The translations under genes were made by a program, and so were the position numbers. DNA of 64,000 nt from Planococcaceae bacterium Storch 2/2-2 (GTDB taxonomy: Bacteria > Bacillota > Bacilli > Bacillales_A > Planococcaceae), in assembly GCA_009740415.1 (NCBI GenBank), contig WOYE01000009.1, positions 744,001-808,000 on the forward strand. Direction: 5' to 3'. The notes below the pieces were generated by a model. That model made no database searches. It was not told the DNA's origin and was given only the letters and a program-made list of their open reading frames with translations. This document shows positions 7,411 through 16,483 of the stretch, piece after piece. How positions within the stretch are numbered: the first letter of the stretch is position 1; each line of letters opens with the position of its first letter.

Positions 7411-8865
7411 ATGAAACGCTTTTGGTTCGGATCGATCGTCCTACTCGCCTTGTTACTCGGCGCGTGCGGTGCAGATCCGGAAGAACAACAACGTCTCGCA
7501 GAAGAAGAACAGTATGCGCAGGCGATCGCTTTACTCGAAGAAGACCTCGAATGGATGGAGACGAAAAATACGGACGTCCATGCGCCGACCGATGATGCGC
7601 GGATTATCGACGAAGAGACGAAACAACCGCTCGGACCGAGCGTGCGCTACGACACGGACGATACGCAGCGCTATTCGCTCTTCGGCTCGTTTCACGGCGA
7701 ACGGATCGAATTCATTCTCGGTTGGGAAGGTCCGAACGTGCACCACGTCTCGTACGTTCAAGCGGACGGACCCGTGCGAGAACGAGTAGCGGGTGGTTTA
7801 CGCGAACCGTTTGAACCGCTCATTACCGACTTCGGCTTCTCTTTACCGAATACCGAATGGCAAATGACGTTGGCGGACGTCGATGACGACGGCATGTTGG
7901 AAGTGATCGTCTACGCCCTTCACGAAGGAGAAAACCCGGGTGATTTCCATCAAGGGTATCTCGCTATTTTCCATTACGTCGGAGGCGATGAGATGTTCGA
8001 ACTCGCGGCGAACTTCCACTGGGAAAACCAGTCGTACCGTTTCCCTGAAAACCCGGCACGATTTAACGAATACGGCGAATGGCTCGTCGAACATTTGAAA
8101 AATGACACCGTGCTCGGCTACTGTGAAGATGGCGAATGGTACGCGTACCTTCCCGCGGAACACAACGTCGGAACGATGTACGTCATCGACCCGCAAACGG
8201 ACGAAGCGACGCGCGAACGAGAGCCGTCTCCTTATCCGGCGACGACCGCTCGACAGACGACGACCGTCTCATGTGACGATCGTGGCGGCGACTGTTCCGA
8301 CGAGGAGGAAGAGGACGACGACACCGATCAGCGTTCTCGCGCGAACGAGCGAAACGACGCGACCCGCGAGCGGACGTTCCGCGACAACGAAACGATATCA
8401 AAAGAAGAAGTCGACCTCATCGAGGCAAACCCGCTCCTCGAAAAAGCAGCGACGTCTTGTCGGGACAAAGAAGACGGATGTGCTGGCACCGATGAAGACG
8501 TAAAAGAACGTGCGACACGTGCGGTCGTCTTTTACATCGAGCGCAGCATCATCGCTCGCCACGACGGACAGTATGCAGTGGCGGCACCGTACATCGCACC
8601 GAACAGTCCGATCGAAGCGGATATGAAACAACTCGTTCCGTCCGATGCGGCACAAGGCGTCTCGATGACGTACGTCGATTTCGAACCAGTCGGTGTCGAC
8701 CAAGTGAACGATACGACGTACAACGTCACGTTACGCAATACGTTCGACATTTCAGGTACCGAACGAACGGGACATCGTCAATTCGAAAGTGTCTTCCGAA
8801 CGACGTACGACCCGTCGACCGACCAATTTTTCGTACATGAGCTCGTTTCTGAACGCGAGCTATAG
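7411..8865 (+). CDS. lipoprotein with TcaA-like C-terminal domain
   Basis: 484 residues from ATG 7411; the aaagga site overlaps the earlier in-frame ATG 7402, so 7411 is preferred. The signal peptide ends in a lipobox (LLLGAC, Cys about 19), predicting an outer-membrane-leaflet lipoprotein. A beta-rich N-terminal half with a calcium-like DVDDDGMLEV motif (FG-GAP/VCBS-type) is followed by a long acidic Ser/Thr/Arg linker (about 270-350). The C-terminal domain (about 365-484) reads SPIEADMKQLVPSDAAQGV ... TYNVTLRNTFDISGTE. The same domain ends the membrane protein at 54498-55853. It resembles the NTF2-like C-terminal region of TcaA/YvbJ proteins. Function unknown. Confidence 0.75.
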   Translation: MKRFWFGSIVLLALLLGACGADPEEQQRLAEEEQYAQAIALLEEDLEWMETKNTDVHAPTDDARIIDEETKQPLGPSVRYDTDDTQRYSLFGSFHGERIEFILGWEGPNVHHVSYVQADGPVRERVAGGLREPFEPLITDFGFSLPNTEWQMTLADVDDDGMLEVIVYALHEGENPGDFHQGYLAIFHYVGGDEMFELAANFHWENQSYRFPENPARFNEYGEWLVEHLKNDTVLGYCEDGEWYAYLPAEHNVGTMYVIDPQTDEATREREPSPYPATTARQTTTVSCDDRGGDCSDEEEEDDDTDQRSRANERNDATRERTFRDNETISKEEVDLIEANPLLEKAATSCRDKEDGCAGTDEDVKERATRAVVFYIERSIIARHDGQYAVAAPYIAPNSPIEADMKQLVPSDAAQGVSMTYVDFEPVGVDQVNDTTYNVTLRNTFDISGTERTGHRQFESVFRTTYDPSTDQFFVHELVSEREL

Positions 8866-8873
8866 CTATAATG

Positions 8874-8909
8874 AAAAAACACCCTGCGCAACCGCGTAGG
8901 GTGTTTTTC
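8874..8909 (+). terminator. intrinsic terminator
   Basis: aaaaacaccctgcgc / gcgtagggtgttttt stem followed by T-rich sequence. Confidence 0.85.
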
Positions 8910-9001
8910 TCTTTTGCGTCACGATGCGACGGAACGTGCGCAAAGAGACGTGCGGCCTTTCCAACGTTCGATTCAGCGACGAAACGAACACGCGACCGCA
9001 C

Positions 9002-11194
9002 TTATCGTTCTTCTTGCCACGGAACGATGAGCTGACCGTTTTCAATCATCGTTTGGACGTTTAACGGAACGTTCGTATCGACCGCATTGTCAATCGACAA
9101 TGTCAATAGCGGTTCGAACGCAAATTGCGACTTCGGTCCGTCCCGGTCGATCCAAATCGTCACGTCGTTTCCGTTTCGCTCCGCGCGGACGAAATGACGG
9201 ACGTTGTGGCGGTTCATCGTATGAGCGACGTCCCGATAACCGACGACGTTTCCTTCTTGAAGGATCGGTTGCTTCACGGTGAACAGTCGACGTAAATCGA
9301 CGCGATCGGCTTCTCGTTCTGTCGCGATCGATCCGTACGTAAAGTCGACCCACGTATCGTGACCGTTACCTCCGCGCGCATCGTCTTCTTCCAACACCGC
9401 GTACACGAGCGTATCCGAGCCGCCTTTTCCGACGAACGTATCGTCGTCACGCGTCGACACGATGACGTCATCATTCGTCGTCGTTTCCGTCATTTTCGCC
9501 AGTTCGAACGATAGCGTCGCCTCGCTCGTCTTCCCACTCAAATGGCGGAGCGTGTAACGGAACGTATCGCGCTGCCCGTACGACGAAATGTCTTGAAACG
9601 GCTCGTACACGTAAGAGCCGTCCGCTTCGACGACGAGATAGCCGTACTCACCCGCAATGACGCGATGTTCATCGAGGCGGTGCATCGCTTTTTCATCCGC
9701 GACGACGATCCGCTCGTTCGTTTTCGGATCCGTCTCGACGCGGTACCCTTCGACGAAAATGTCCGTCTTCGTTGAATCTTTACTGAAGAAGTTGCCAGGA
9801 ATGTGAGCGAACGCTCCTTCGACCGGTTTCAAATCCCCTTGGTCGTACGTTCCCCATAAGATGTCACGCACCGCGTACGGATTCGTCGCTTTTCCGGTTT
9901 TCAACCCTTCGATAAAGACCGTCCCTTTCCAATTCGGACGTTTCGGCACGTACACGTTGTAATGACCGCGCGGCAAGCCGCTCACCGATAAAGCGTTCGC
10001 CCGGTTCGGTTTCACAGCGACGTTCGGAATCGTCCGGACGATCGTTCCGTCTTGTTTCATAATGTGAACGTCCGTTTCAAACGCATTCGCTCCTTTGTTC
10101 GCCAGGATCGCAAAATCGATCGTCGTCGCTGTATCTTTCACGTAAAAGGACGGTGTTTTAAAATCACGGCGATTCAAACGAGTTTCTTTCACTTTTTTCT
10201 TATAATCGATTCGCATCGCATTCGTCATCGGCAACGCCTCGACCGTATGGACGTGCGGACGCGCTTCGACGACACGTCCTGGCGCATCGAAGACGTCGTC
10301 ATCCCATAAGACACTCGGCTCGTCGAGTCGGATGACGAGCTCGCCTTCTACCGTTTTGCCATTTTGACGGTTTTGGATCGTGAAGACAAACGTTTCAACT
10401 TCGCCGACGTTTTCGCGAACGGAAGCGGGCACGTACTCATAGGTCCCGTCTTGGCGTAAGACGAGGTGACCGTACGTTCCTTGAACGATCGTTTCTTCCG
10501 CATTCGTTCCGCGCATCGGTTGCCCTTTCACACCGACGGACGAAACGAAAGCGTCCTGACCTTCTCCGAGATGTTGACCGTTCAACACATTGCCTCGGAC
10601 GCGCGAACGATCCGTCGCTACGTTCGTAAAGTTGTACGCCGTCCCGTGTTTTAACGTAAACGGTACGACTTGGACGACCGATAAACCAGCGCCTAACTCT
10701 AAAATGACTTCGTACTCTCCTTCTGGAAACGGCTCGAGCGGAAGGTGCGCTTCTTTCGCAATGCCTAAAAAAGCACCGCTCGATTCGCGATACGTTTGCT
10801 GTTTCACGAAATGGCCTTGCGCATCTTTTTTAAAGACGTGCACGTTAAACGCATGCCCGCCGAGTACACTATGGATCGACACCGCCGCCGTATACTCCCA
10901 CACTTCGCCTTTCGGAACGGTGAACGAATGGCGGTTTTTTTCGTCGATTTGGTGAATTTGAGAAGCGGACAGTAAGCCGAGGTCGAGAATGCCGATATCT
11001 AAACCGAGCACCCCACCTCCTACTTTTTTGACGTTCGGCAACGCACGTTCCGTCGGTTGTAAAAAGAGCGGAGCTGTTTTCATCGTCTCCTCTGTCGGTT
11101 CAAACGTCGGTGCGCTCGCATCTGCGTAGACGATCGAAGGTACGACCGCCGCTCCTAACGTAGCGAACGCCGTCCATGCTACAGTTCGTTTCAT
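9002..11194 (-). CDS. Sec-secreted BapA/VCBS-like adhesin with type-I-secretion-like C-terminus
   Basis: 730 residues from ATG 11194, the third of three ATGs and best spaced from aaggag. A Sec signal peptide ends near PSIVYADA. A BapA-type N-terminal domain (about 55-195) contains VLGLDIGILDLGLLSAS. Two cadherin/VCBS-like modules have the repeated signature GTYGHLVLRQDGTYEYVP (about 235-295) and GEYGYLVVEADGSYVYEP (about 515-575). The C-terminal part (about 585-660) is RTX-like, DDDTFVGKGGSDTLVY then GGNGHDTWVDFTYGS ... ADRVDLRRLF, as in the type I secretion target region of large proteobacterial adhesins. No LPXTG, SLH or transmembrane anchor is visible. An extracellular adhesive or biofilm role is inferred. 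Confidence 0.8.
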   Translation of the reverse strand: MKRTVAWTAFATLGAAVVPSIVYADASAPTFEPTEETMKTAPLFLQPTERALPNVKKVGGGVLGLDIGILDLGLLSASQIHQIDEKNRHSFTVPKGEVWEYTAAVSIHSVLGGHAFNVHVFKKDAQGHFVKQQTYRESSGAFLGIAKEAHLPLEPFPEGEYEVILELGAGLSVVQVVPFTLKHGTAYNFTNVATDRSRVRGNVLNGQHLGEGQDAFVSSVGVKGQPMRGTNAEETIVQGTYGHLVLRQDGTYEYVPASVRENVGEVETFVFTIQNRQNGKTVEGELVIRLDEPSVLWDDDVFDAPGRVVEARPHVHTVEALPMTNAMRIDYKKKVKETRLNRRDFKTPSFYVKDTATTIDFAILANKGANAFETDVHIMKQDGTIVRTIPNVAVKPNRANALSVSGLPRGHYNVYVPKRPNWKGTVFIEGLKTGKATNPYAVRDILWGTYDQGDLKPVEGAFAHIPGNFFSKDSTKTDIFVEGYRVETDPKTNERIVVADEKAMHRLDEHRVIAGEYGYLVVEADGSYVYEPFQDISSYGQRDTFRYTLRHLSGKTSEATLSFELAKMTETTTNDDVIVSTRDDDTFVGKGGSDTLVYAVLEEDDARGGNGHDTWVDFTYGSIATEREADRVDLRRLFTVKQPILQEGNVVGYRDVAHTMNRHNVRHFVRAERNGNDVTIWIDRDGPKSQFAFEPLLTLSIDNAVDTNVPLNVQTMIENGQLIVPWQEER

Positions 11195-11422
11195 CATCAT
11201 CTCTCCTTATCAAATTTCAATTACTTTTTATACTATGTCATACTATTTTAATAAAATCATTTGATTTCTTCATTTTTCCTCCGTTTCTCCTACGATAAAA
11301 AGTATAAAAATAATTGATTTTTAATAAAAATATGTCTTTTTAACGAACCGCTCTATAAACATCGTTCCTTCGACCTTTCCTTTTTTTCGTTCTTCCACCT
11401 TTCCCCCTACTCTTTTCGTACA

Positions 11423-11461
11423 AAAAACCGCCCCTTCGCCAAAAAGGCGAGGGAGCGGTTT
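11423..11461 (-). terminator. intrinsic terminator of cyclase/efflux operon
   Basis: Long GC-rich stem aaccgc...ggcg / cgcc...gcggtt around aaaaa, with six T on the minus strand. Confidence 0.85.
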
Positions 11462-11467
11462 GAACGC

Positions 11468-11992
11468 TCATTCGTCGAGTAAAGCCACTGCACGTACCGG
11501 GGAACCGTCTCCTTCCGCAATGCGAAGCGGCAAACCGATAAATGTAAATGGTGTATGAAGCGGTAACCGATCGACGGATACGAGATCCGTATACGTCAAG
11601 ATGCCTTCTGAAAGAAGGATGCGTTCCAACCGTTCATTCATCGGCCCTCCGACGAAAGAAGGCCGAGCGTCCAACAACCGAGCCGCTATTTGCTCGTCGA
11701 TCGGTTCGTGAAAAAGAAGACCGCATCCGACCGGAAAAGCGTCGTCCGTCGGCAACACTCGCTCAGCCGAACCGATGAATCGTTCGAGCGGAACGTCATC
11801 GAGCGTCGCCCCAGTTGGCACCATATGACGCGGCGCATCAACGTGCGTCCCCGTATGACTGCCGAGCGTAAGCGCCCGCAACTCCCACCCTTCCCGTTCG
11901 TGCGTATGGACGACGTGTACCGACACATTCGGATCCCCTGGATAGACGTCCATCCCGTCGTACAACCGTTTCGTTAAATCGATCACTTTCAT
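11468..11992 (-). CDS. cyclase-family metal hydrolase (kynurenine formamidase-like)
   Basis: 174 residues. The metal-binding signature of the cyclase family (PF04199) is intact: His46-x-x-x-His50-x-Asp52 in GSHTGTHVDAPRHM, with His56. The family includes kynurenine formamidase KynB and isatin hydrolase. This protein is somewhat shorter than KynB (about 208), and no tryptophan-degradation genes are nearby, so the substrate is open. Its ATG overlaps the stop codon of the upstream efflux gene by four bases (ATGA), so the two are translationally coupled. Confidence 0.8.
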   Translation of the reverse strand: MKVIDLTKRLYDGMDVYPGDPNVSVHVVHTHEREGWELRALTLGSHTGTHVDAPRHMVPTGATLDDVPLERFIGSAERVLPTDDAFPVGCGLLFHEPIDEQIAARLLDARPSFVGGPMNERLERILLSEGILTYTDLVSVDRLPLHTPFTFIGLPLRIAEGDGSPVRAVALLDE

Positions 11993-12942
11993 GCCTCATT
12001 CCTCCTCGTTCGTTCCGTCGTACTCATCATACGATGAGCGAGCATCCCGCACAACAAAACGACGAGACCGACCATGCCGAGTCCAGTCGGCGCGGCAGCA
12101 CCGAGCACGACCATTTCGCCACCGAGTGCGAAGACGACTTCAAGCGATTGCGTCGCTTCGATCGCCCCGAGTTTCGACGCATCGTGGCGGACGAGCGATG
12201 TCGCATGAAAGAAGAGCACAGTCGCCAACACACCGGACGATAAAGCGACGACAAACGTCTGACTCCACTGCCCTGCACTCGGCCCGCCTGCTACGGCGAC
12301 ACCGTACAGAGCGATGACGAACCAAAACGGCAAACTCATGCACGTCATCCCGTACACGCGCTCGAGCGCTGATAACGTCTCTCCTGTTTCACGCATCATC
12401 ATCCGATTGCCGAGCGGGTACGCAAATGCAGCGAACGCGACTGGAAGGACGCTCGCGCAAAGGACAGCGAACGAAACGTCACTCGCATACGACCATTGCA
12501 GCAAGACGACGCCGACGACGATCACCGTCGACCACCCGACACTTCGCCAAGCGACCGTACCGCGCACGACCGTTCCATCCGCTCGCACCGTCCGATCGAC
12601 GAAGGGCGCAACGAAAAGACCTGCAAAAATCGTCAATTGCCACGTACTGGCAACGAGCCAACCCGGCGCATACCCTGCCGCAAACGTCAGCGGCGCATAA
12701 AACAAACCGAAACCGACGGTGCTCCAAACGAGCCATACGAGCGGTCGCTCGCGAAGGGACGCATGCACACGTTCGACTCCTGTCCGCCATCGGACGAGGA
12801 CGTACAACAAGGGCACCATCCAAAAGAAACGAAGCGACGCGCTCCACGCCCAATGTCCGCCAGCCTCGTCCATCCACGCATTCGCCACGAACGTCACAGC
12901 GAAAAAGAACGCTGCCGCGACTCCATAACCGACTGATTTCAT
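11989..12942 (-). CDS. multidrug resistance efflux transporter, EmrE/DMT superfamily
   Basis: 317 residues, start chosen at ATG 12940-12942 (MKSVGYGVAAAFFFAVTFV) after an aaaaggggg site. About ten transmembrane helices in two EamA-like halves, e.g. WLVASTWQLTIFAGLFVAP and LSSGVLATVLFFHATSLV. The layout matches the Firmicute 'multidrug resistance efflux transporter' family (PF13536). First gene of a two-gene operon with the cyclase-family hydrolase, suggesting they handle the same small molecule. Substrate unknown. Confidence 0.8.
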   Translation of the reverse strand: MKSVGYGVAAAFFFAVTFVANAWMDEAGGHWAWSASLRFFWMVPLLYVLVRWRTGVERVHASLRERPLVWLVWSTVGFGLFYAPLTFAAGYAPGWLVASTWQLTIFAGLFVAPFVDRTVRADGTVVRGTVAWRSVGWSTVIVVGVVLLQWSYASDVSFAVLCASVLPVAFAAFAYPLGNRMMMRETGETLSALERVYGMTCMSLPFWFVIALYGVAVAGGPSAGQWSQTFVVALSSGVLATVLFFHATSLVRHDASKLGAIEATQSLEVVFALGGEMVVLGAAAPTGLGMVGLVVLLCGMLAHRMMSTTERTRRNEA

Positions 12943-13017
12943 TTGCATTCCCCCTTTTTTCGTAACCGAACAATACCATATTCCGAACGGCTGGTCTTCT
13001 CTTTTTTTAAAAAAAGG

Positions 13018-13043
13018 TTTCATTTTGATACAGTCGTGGAAAA
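13018..13043 (+). promoter_or_regulatory. candidate sigma-B promoter
   Basis: GTTTCA, 14-bp spacer, TGGAAA (13018-13023, 13038-13043), each 5 of 6 to GTTTAA/GGGWAW. It stands before the 13077 gene, whose paralogue at 18632 has a much better match. Confidence 0.4.
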
Positions 13044-13076
13044 GAACGGCATCTTACGAAAAGGAGCTGATTGTGT

Positions 13077-13334
13077 ATGCATACGGTAGAGCACGAATGG
13101 GAATTGCACGTCGCCATTCTCGATCTCGAAGAAACGATACGCGCTTTCGACCGCGTCCAACGAGGAGGTGCAAGCGCCAATGACGTCAAACGTGTCCAAC
13201 GCGCGATGACCGACTTGCTCGAAACGTCACCCGACGACGACTTCACGATGGAGGCGGCCCGCCAAAACGTCGAACGTGCCCACGACCAACTGTGTGCACA
13301 ATCGGTCCTTCATCGACTTCCGGTCGCAAATTGA
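13077..13334 (+). CDS. small soluble alpha-helical protein, paralogue of the 18632 gene
   Basis: 85 residues from ATG 13077 with aaggag upstream; TTG 13071 is an alternative. Fully helical, no membrane segment. Aligns along its length with the 87-residue product of 18632-18895: shared EWELHV/EWDIHV, FDRVQRG/FERVQCG, DVKRVQ/DVDRVH and DFTMEAA/TFDMEAS. The spacing suggests a helical hairpin. Both genes have sigma-B-like promoters and own terminators, so I infer a stress-induced small protein of unknown function. Confidence 0.7.
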   Translation: MHTVEHEWELHVAILDLEETIRAFDRVQRGGASANDVKRVQRAMTDLLETSPDDDFTMEAARQNVERAHDQLCAQSVLHRLPVAN

Positions 13335-13358
13335 GACCGGTCCTTATTCATAAATAAA

Positions 13359-13406
13359 CGCCCGTCCGACAGACTCTCGATCGAGTCGTTCGGACGGGCG
13401 CTTTTT
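13359..13406. terminator. bidirectional intrinsic terminator
   Basis: cgcccgtccga / tcggacgggcg with an inner tctcgatcgaga palindrome, then ctttttc. It lies between convergent genes. Confidence 0.85.
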
Positions 13407-13429
13407 CATATATGTGACTTCACAATCCG

Positions 13430-14026
13430 TTAGTTGGAAACGGTCACGGTCGGGTCTTTCACCGGATGGACTTCCATCGTACCGCTTTCGACCGCATCCG
13501 ACCGATGCATGAACCAGACGCCACGCAAATGGTCGTCGTGGACGATGAGGCGGATCGACCCGTCGAATAGGAGAACGGGCATTTGTTCGCGAACGTCAAA
13601 AACGGAATACGTACTTTGAAACAACGTGCCGAGCGGGCCGCTCAACTGAAACGCGGCGACTGTACTTTTCCACTCTCGCTCGCCGACGAGCCACGTCACT
13701 TGCATGTTCATCCACGACTGTTTCACTCGCATTTCAACCGGTTGTTGTTCCCCCGTTTGCTCGTTCGTAATGAATCCGACCCAAACGCCTTGAATGATCG
13801 GCGTCCGAATCGCTCCCATTTTTCGCAAAAACGGCGACTTCCAAAACATATGTTCCATGACGCGCATGACGAGTAAAAAAATCGTAAGCGACGTCACCGG
13901 AATGACGATATGAATGTACGGAATGTCTGACAACCAATGACTGACACTCGTCGCCAAAACGATCGCGAGGATCGCACAATAAAAAATAATTTTGTTCCGC
14001 TTCACATCGATACTATAAGGATGCAT
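13430..14026 (-). CDS. orphan Cap15-like 2TM + beta-barrel protein (S_2TMBeta)
   Basis: 198 residues. Two N-terminal transmembrane helices (about 12-29 and 37-55) are followed by FWKSPFLRKMGAIRTPIIQGVW, then a beta-rich domain. The order of motifs recalls the SMODS-associated 2TM-beta-strand effector family (PF18153, CBASS effector Cap15): IQGVWVGF after the second helix, then VKQSWMNMQVTWLV with Ser/Thr-rich strand, TLFQSTYSVF, and GSIRLIV...LRGVWFMHR...SGTMEV. In CBASS, Cap15 binds a cyclic nucleotide and damages the membrane. No CD-NTase (cGAS/DncV-like) gene is visible within this window, so this would be a solitary homologue. Strong gaggtggaagg site before ATG. The family assignment rests on pattern recognition only. 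Confidence 0.6.
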   Translation of the reverse strand: MHPYSIDVKRNKIIFYCAILAIVLATSVSHWLSDIPYIHIVIPVTSLTIFLLVMRVMEHMFWKSPFLRKMGAIRTPIIQGVWVGFITNEQTGEQQPVEMRVKQSWMNMQVTWLVGEREWKSTVAAFQLSGPLGTLFQSTYSVFDVREQMPVLLFDGSIRLIVHDDHLRGVWFMHRSDAVESGTMEVHPVKDPTVTVSN

Positions 14027-14317
14027 CCTTCCACCTCTTTTGTCATACTGCTTGACACGGCACGTAAAACGTCGGTTCGTCGGTCGCTCGGCGAATGGTT
14101 CTCACACGCGCGTGCTGCTCGTTTTCCTATCGATTTGAAAACGACAAGACTTGTATTTTAACGCGAATTTGATGGAAAAAGCAAGAGAACAAATGACGCT
14201 TTTTCATTCCTCTTTTCGTACCCGTCTTCCCTTCCGTCAAAACGGCCGTGACACCCTCTCCTTACGAGAGCTCCTCTTTTATGGTAAACTGTAATAAATA
14301 GGAAAGGAGGAAGCGAA

Positions 14318-14617
14318 ATGCCAACTTGTCAATCGTGCCAGACGACATGGTCGTACAAAGAAGCGATGAAAGCGATGTGGACGCTCGATCCTGTCAAAAC
14401 GTGTCCTCATTGCGGAGCCCGCCAACACATTTCGAAAAAAGGACGCCAACGTTCGATTCTCGTCACACTGTTCGTGCCGCTCGTCTTACTCGGCAACATC
14501 TTCTTCGACTGGTCAGTCGGAACGGCCTTTCTTTGGCTCGCACTCGCAGCAGTGCTCTCCATTTTACTTACCCCGTATACGATGGACTTATCAAGCGAAG
14601 AAGAACCGCTCTTTTAA
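14318..14617 (+). CDS. TIGR04104-type zinc-finger membrane protein
   Basis: 99 residues. Two CxxC knuckles 20-odd residues apart (CQSC at 4-7, CPHC at about 30-33) at the N-terminus, followed by two transmembrane helices (about 47-62 and 68-87). This is the CxxC-20-CxxC architecture of small Firmicute membrane proteins. A strong gaaaggagg site precedes the ATG; a weak extended -10 (tggtaaact, 14282-14290) lies upstream. The 290 bp before this gene hold nothing else that I can recognise. Function unknown. Confidence 0.8.
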   Translation: MPTCQSCQTTWSYKEAMKAMWTLDPVKTCPHCGARQHISKKGRQRSILVTLFVPLVLLGNIFFDWSVGTAFLWLALAAVLSILLTPYTMDLSSEEEPLF

Positions 14618-14623
14618 CGACAT

Positions 14624-14652
14624 CCCTTCTCACGACGTGAGGAGGGTTTTTT
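14624..14652 (+). terminator. intrinsic terminator
   Basis: cccttctcac / gtgaggaggg stem with a T-run. Confidence 0.85.
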
Positions 14653-14787
14653 CAATCGCTGTCAACATACGACTAAAAAACGGTCGTTTTTATGTATTCT
14701 TTTCATCTTTTTCACAATTTTACCATCTATCTATACATTTACAAAAAAGATGATACAATCGACCTATCTAAAGAAAGGATGATGATG

Positions 14788-16425
14788 ATGAAACGATGGT
14801 GGAAAGCGAGCGCCCTCGCACTGCTTCTTCTGACGGCACCGACGAGCGCCCAAGCGAAAACGTACAAAGACGTTCAACCGACCGACTGGTATTACAAACA
14901 AGTGAACACATTAAGTGACAAAGGGATTTTAGACGGGTTCCAAGACGGCACGTTCCGTCCGAGCGACAAAGTGACGCGTGCACAAGTGACGAAAATTTTA
15001 AACGCGACGATCCGTTCTGAACAGTTGAACCATACGAAACAGAGAGAAAAGATTTCATTCATCGACGTTCGAAGCGATCGTTGGTTCGCCCCTCACGTAG
15101 CGACGATGTACGAGTACGGCATCGCTAGCGGATTACCGGACCGCAGCTTCCGTCCCGATCGATTGATCAAACGGTCGGAAATGGCACGTATGCTCGCGGA
15201 GACGTTCCATATGGACCGAGCGACCGGCACAGCGAAGGCGTTTTCGGACGTCCATCCGTCGAAATGGTACGCCCCGTACGTCGCCCAATTGTCAAAAGCG
15301 AACGTCACACAAGGGAGCACGCGCGGCGAATTTTTACCCGATGCTCCGGTAACGCGCGGTGAACTGTCCATTTTCCTCGCACGTGCGATCGAATGGAACG
15401 ACAGCCTCCAACGACCGAACGAATTACCAGCGGAACGACCTTCTCAACCGGAACGACCGGCCACACCGCCTGTTGGGCAGCCTTCAAAGCCAGCTGAAAA
15501 ACCAACTAAACCTGAAACGAAGCCGGAACGACCGATTGAAAAGCCGAAGGAAGATGAAGTGAAAAAACCGGAACAAAAACCGGAACAACCTTCCAAACCG
15601 ACAGAACCAGAAAAAGTCGTATTGAAGGAAGTAACGATTCCGTTTTACGACACATACGCAAAGCGTGATTCATTAGCCATTGATGGAGCGATTATTAAGT
15701 TATACAAATCAAAAGAAGATTTTGAGCAAGGGAAGAAACCTGTGTTTGAACAAGAAACAAAAGCTTCTATTCAAGCTAAAGATACTTTAGATGGCTTTAA
15801 ATTAAAAAATATTCAAGAGGGAACGTATTATTTAGTTGCTGATAACAAATTGCTAAGTATCTCGGGTCACTATTCTAATTATTACAAAGACTATGAAGGA
15901 ACTGTCACGATTCACAAAGATGGAAAAGTGGACGGACGTGTTGAATTAGAACGTATTCGAAACATCCCACATAGTTCAGACCCTGACTTTTTAGCACCTG
16001 AAAAAGTAAAGGATTCAAAAGAATATTTCATCAAACGGATTAACGAGTATCGAAAAGAAAATGGTTTGAAACCATTTGATTTCGAGTCAAACCCTGATAT
16101 TCCGAAAATTGCGGACGGTCGAGCGAAGCATTTAACGGAATATTACGGTCATCAATTGCCTGATGGAAGTACAATTAATGGGTATTTCATGACGTTTGAC
16201 CCGAAATATCAGACGAGTATTGCAGAAGCAATTGTACGTGGTTCAGTAGACGTGGAAAGTGCTTTTAAAGATTGGAAAAACAGCCCTGGACATAATAGAA
16301 TTATGTTAAAGTCTGATGTAACCATTTGGGGTAGTGCATATGATTTTTATGCAGGAATTGGAATTAACAGAAAAGGAAGTTCAGCCACTTATTCACTCAA
16401 TGTTCATGACGTTCGAACAAACTAA
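14788..16425 (+). CDS. SLH-anchored CAP-domain secreted protein (mosaic gene)
   Basis: 545 residues from ATG 14788, the last of four consecutive ATGs and best spaced from aaagga. Signal peptide (to AQAK), then three SLH domains (about 24-205) with motifs FQDGTFRPSDKVTRAQV, LPDRSFRPDRLIKRSEMAR and the weaker TRGEFLPDAPVTRGELS. A Pro/Lys/Glu linker follows (about 215-285), then a beta-rich segment, and a C-terminal CAP/SCP domain (about 410-540) with YRKENGLKPFDF, HLTEYYGHQ and WKNSPGHNRIML. SLH domains bind pyruvylated secondary cell-wall polymer, so the protein sits on the cell surface. Base composition falls sharply near 15,600: the SLH part resembles its neighbours, the CAP part is much AT-richer. 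I infer domain replacement by transfer. Confidence 0.9.
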   Translation: MKRWWKASALALLLLTAPTSAQAKTYKDVQPTDWYYKQVNTLSDKGILDGFQDGTFRPSDKVTRAQVTKILNATIRSEQLNHTKQREKISFIDVRSDRWFAPHVATMYEYGIASGLPDRSFRPDRLIKRSEMARMLAETFHMDRATGTAKAFSDVHPSKWYAPYVAQLSKANVTQGSTRGEFLPDAPVTRGELSIFLARAIEWNDSLQRPNELPAERPSQPERPATPPVGQPSKPAEKPTKPETKPERPIEKPKEDEVKKPEQKPEQPSKPTEPEKVVLKEVTIPFYDTYAKRDSLAIDGAIIKLYKSKEDFEQGKKPVFEQETKASIQAKDTLDGFKLKNIQEGTYYLVADNKLLSISGHYSNYYKDYEGTVTIHKDGKVDGRVELERIRNIPHSSDPDFLAPEKVKDSKEYFIKRINEYRKENGLKPFDFESNPDIPKIADGRAKHLTEYYGHQLPDGSTINGYFMTFDPKYQTSIAEAIVRGSVDVESAFKDWKNSPGHNRIMLKSDVTIWGSAYDFYAGIGINRKGSSATYSLNVHDVRTN

Positions 16426-16483
16426 ATAAAAACATAAAAACTCATACCTTCGTGACGTCGACACGTTTCTTTTTCTCCACGCC

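Noticed and set aside
11991..12965. Long overlapping frames opposite the efflux gene
   Set aside because: Arg/Thr/Ser-rich translations without domains are typical antisense shadows of this GC-rich codon style.
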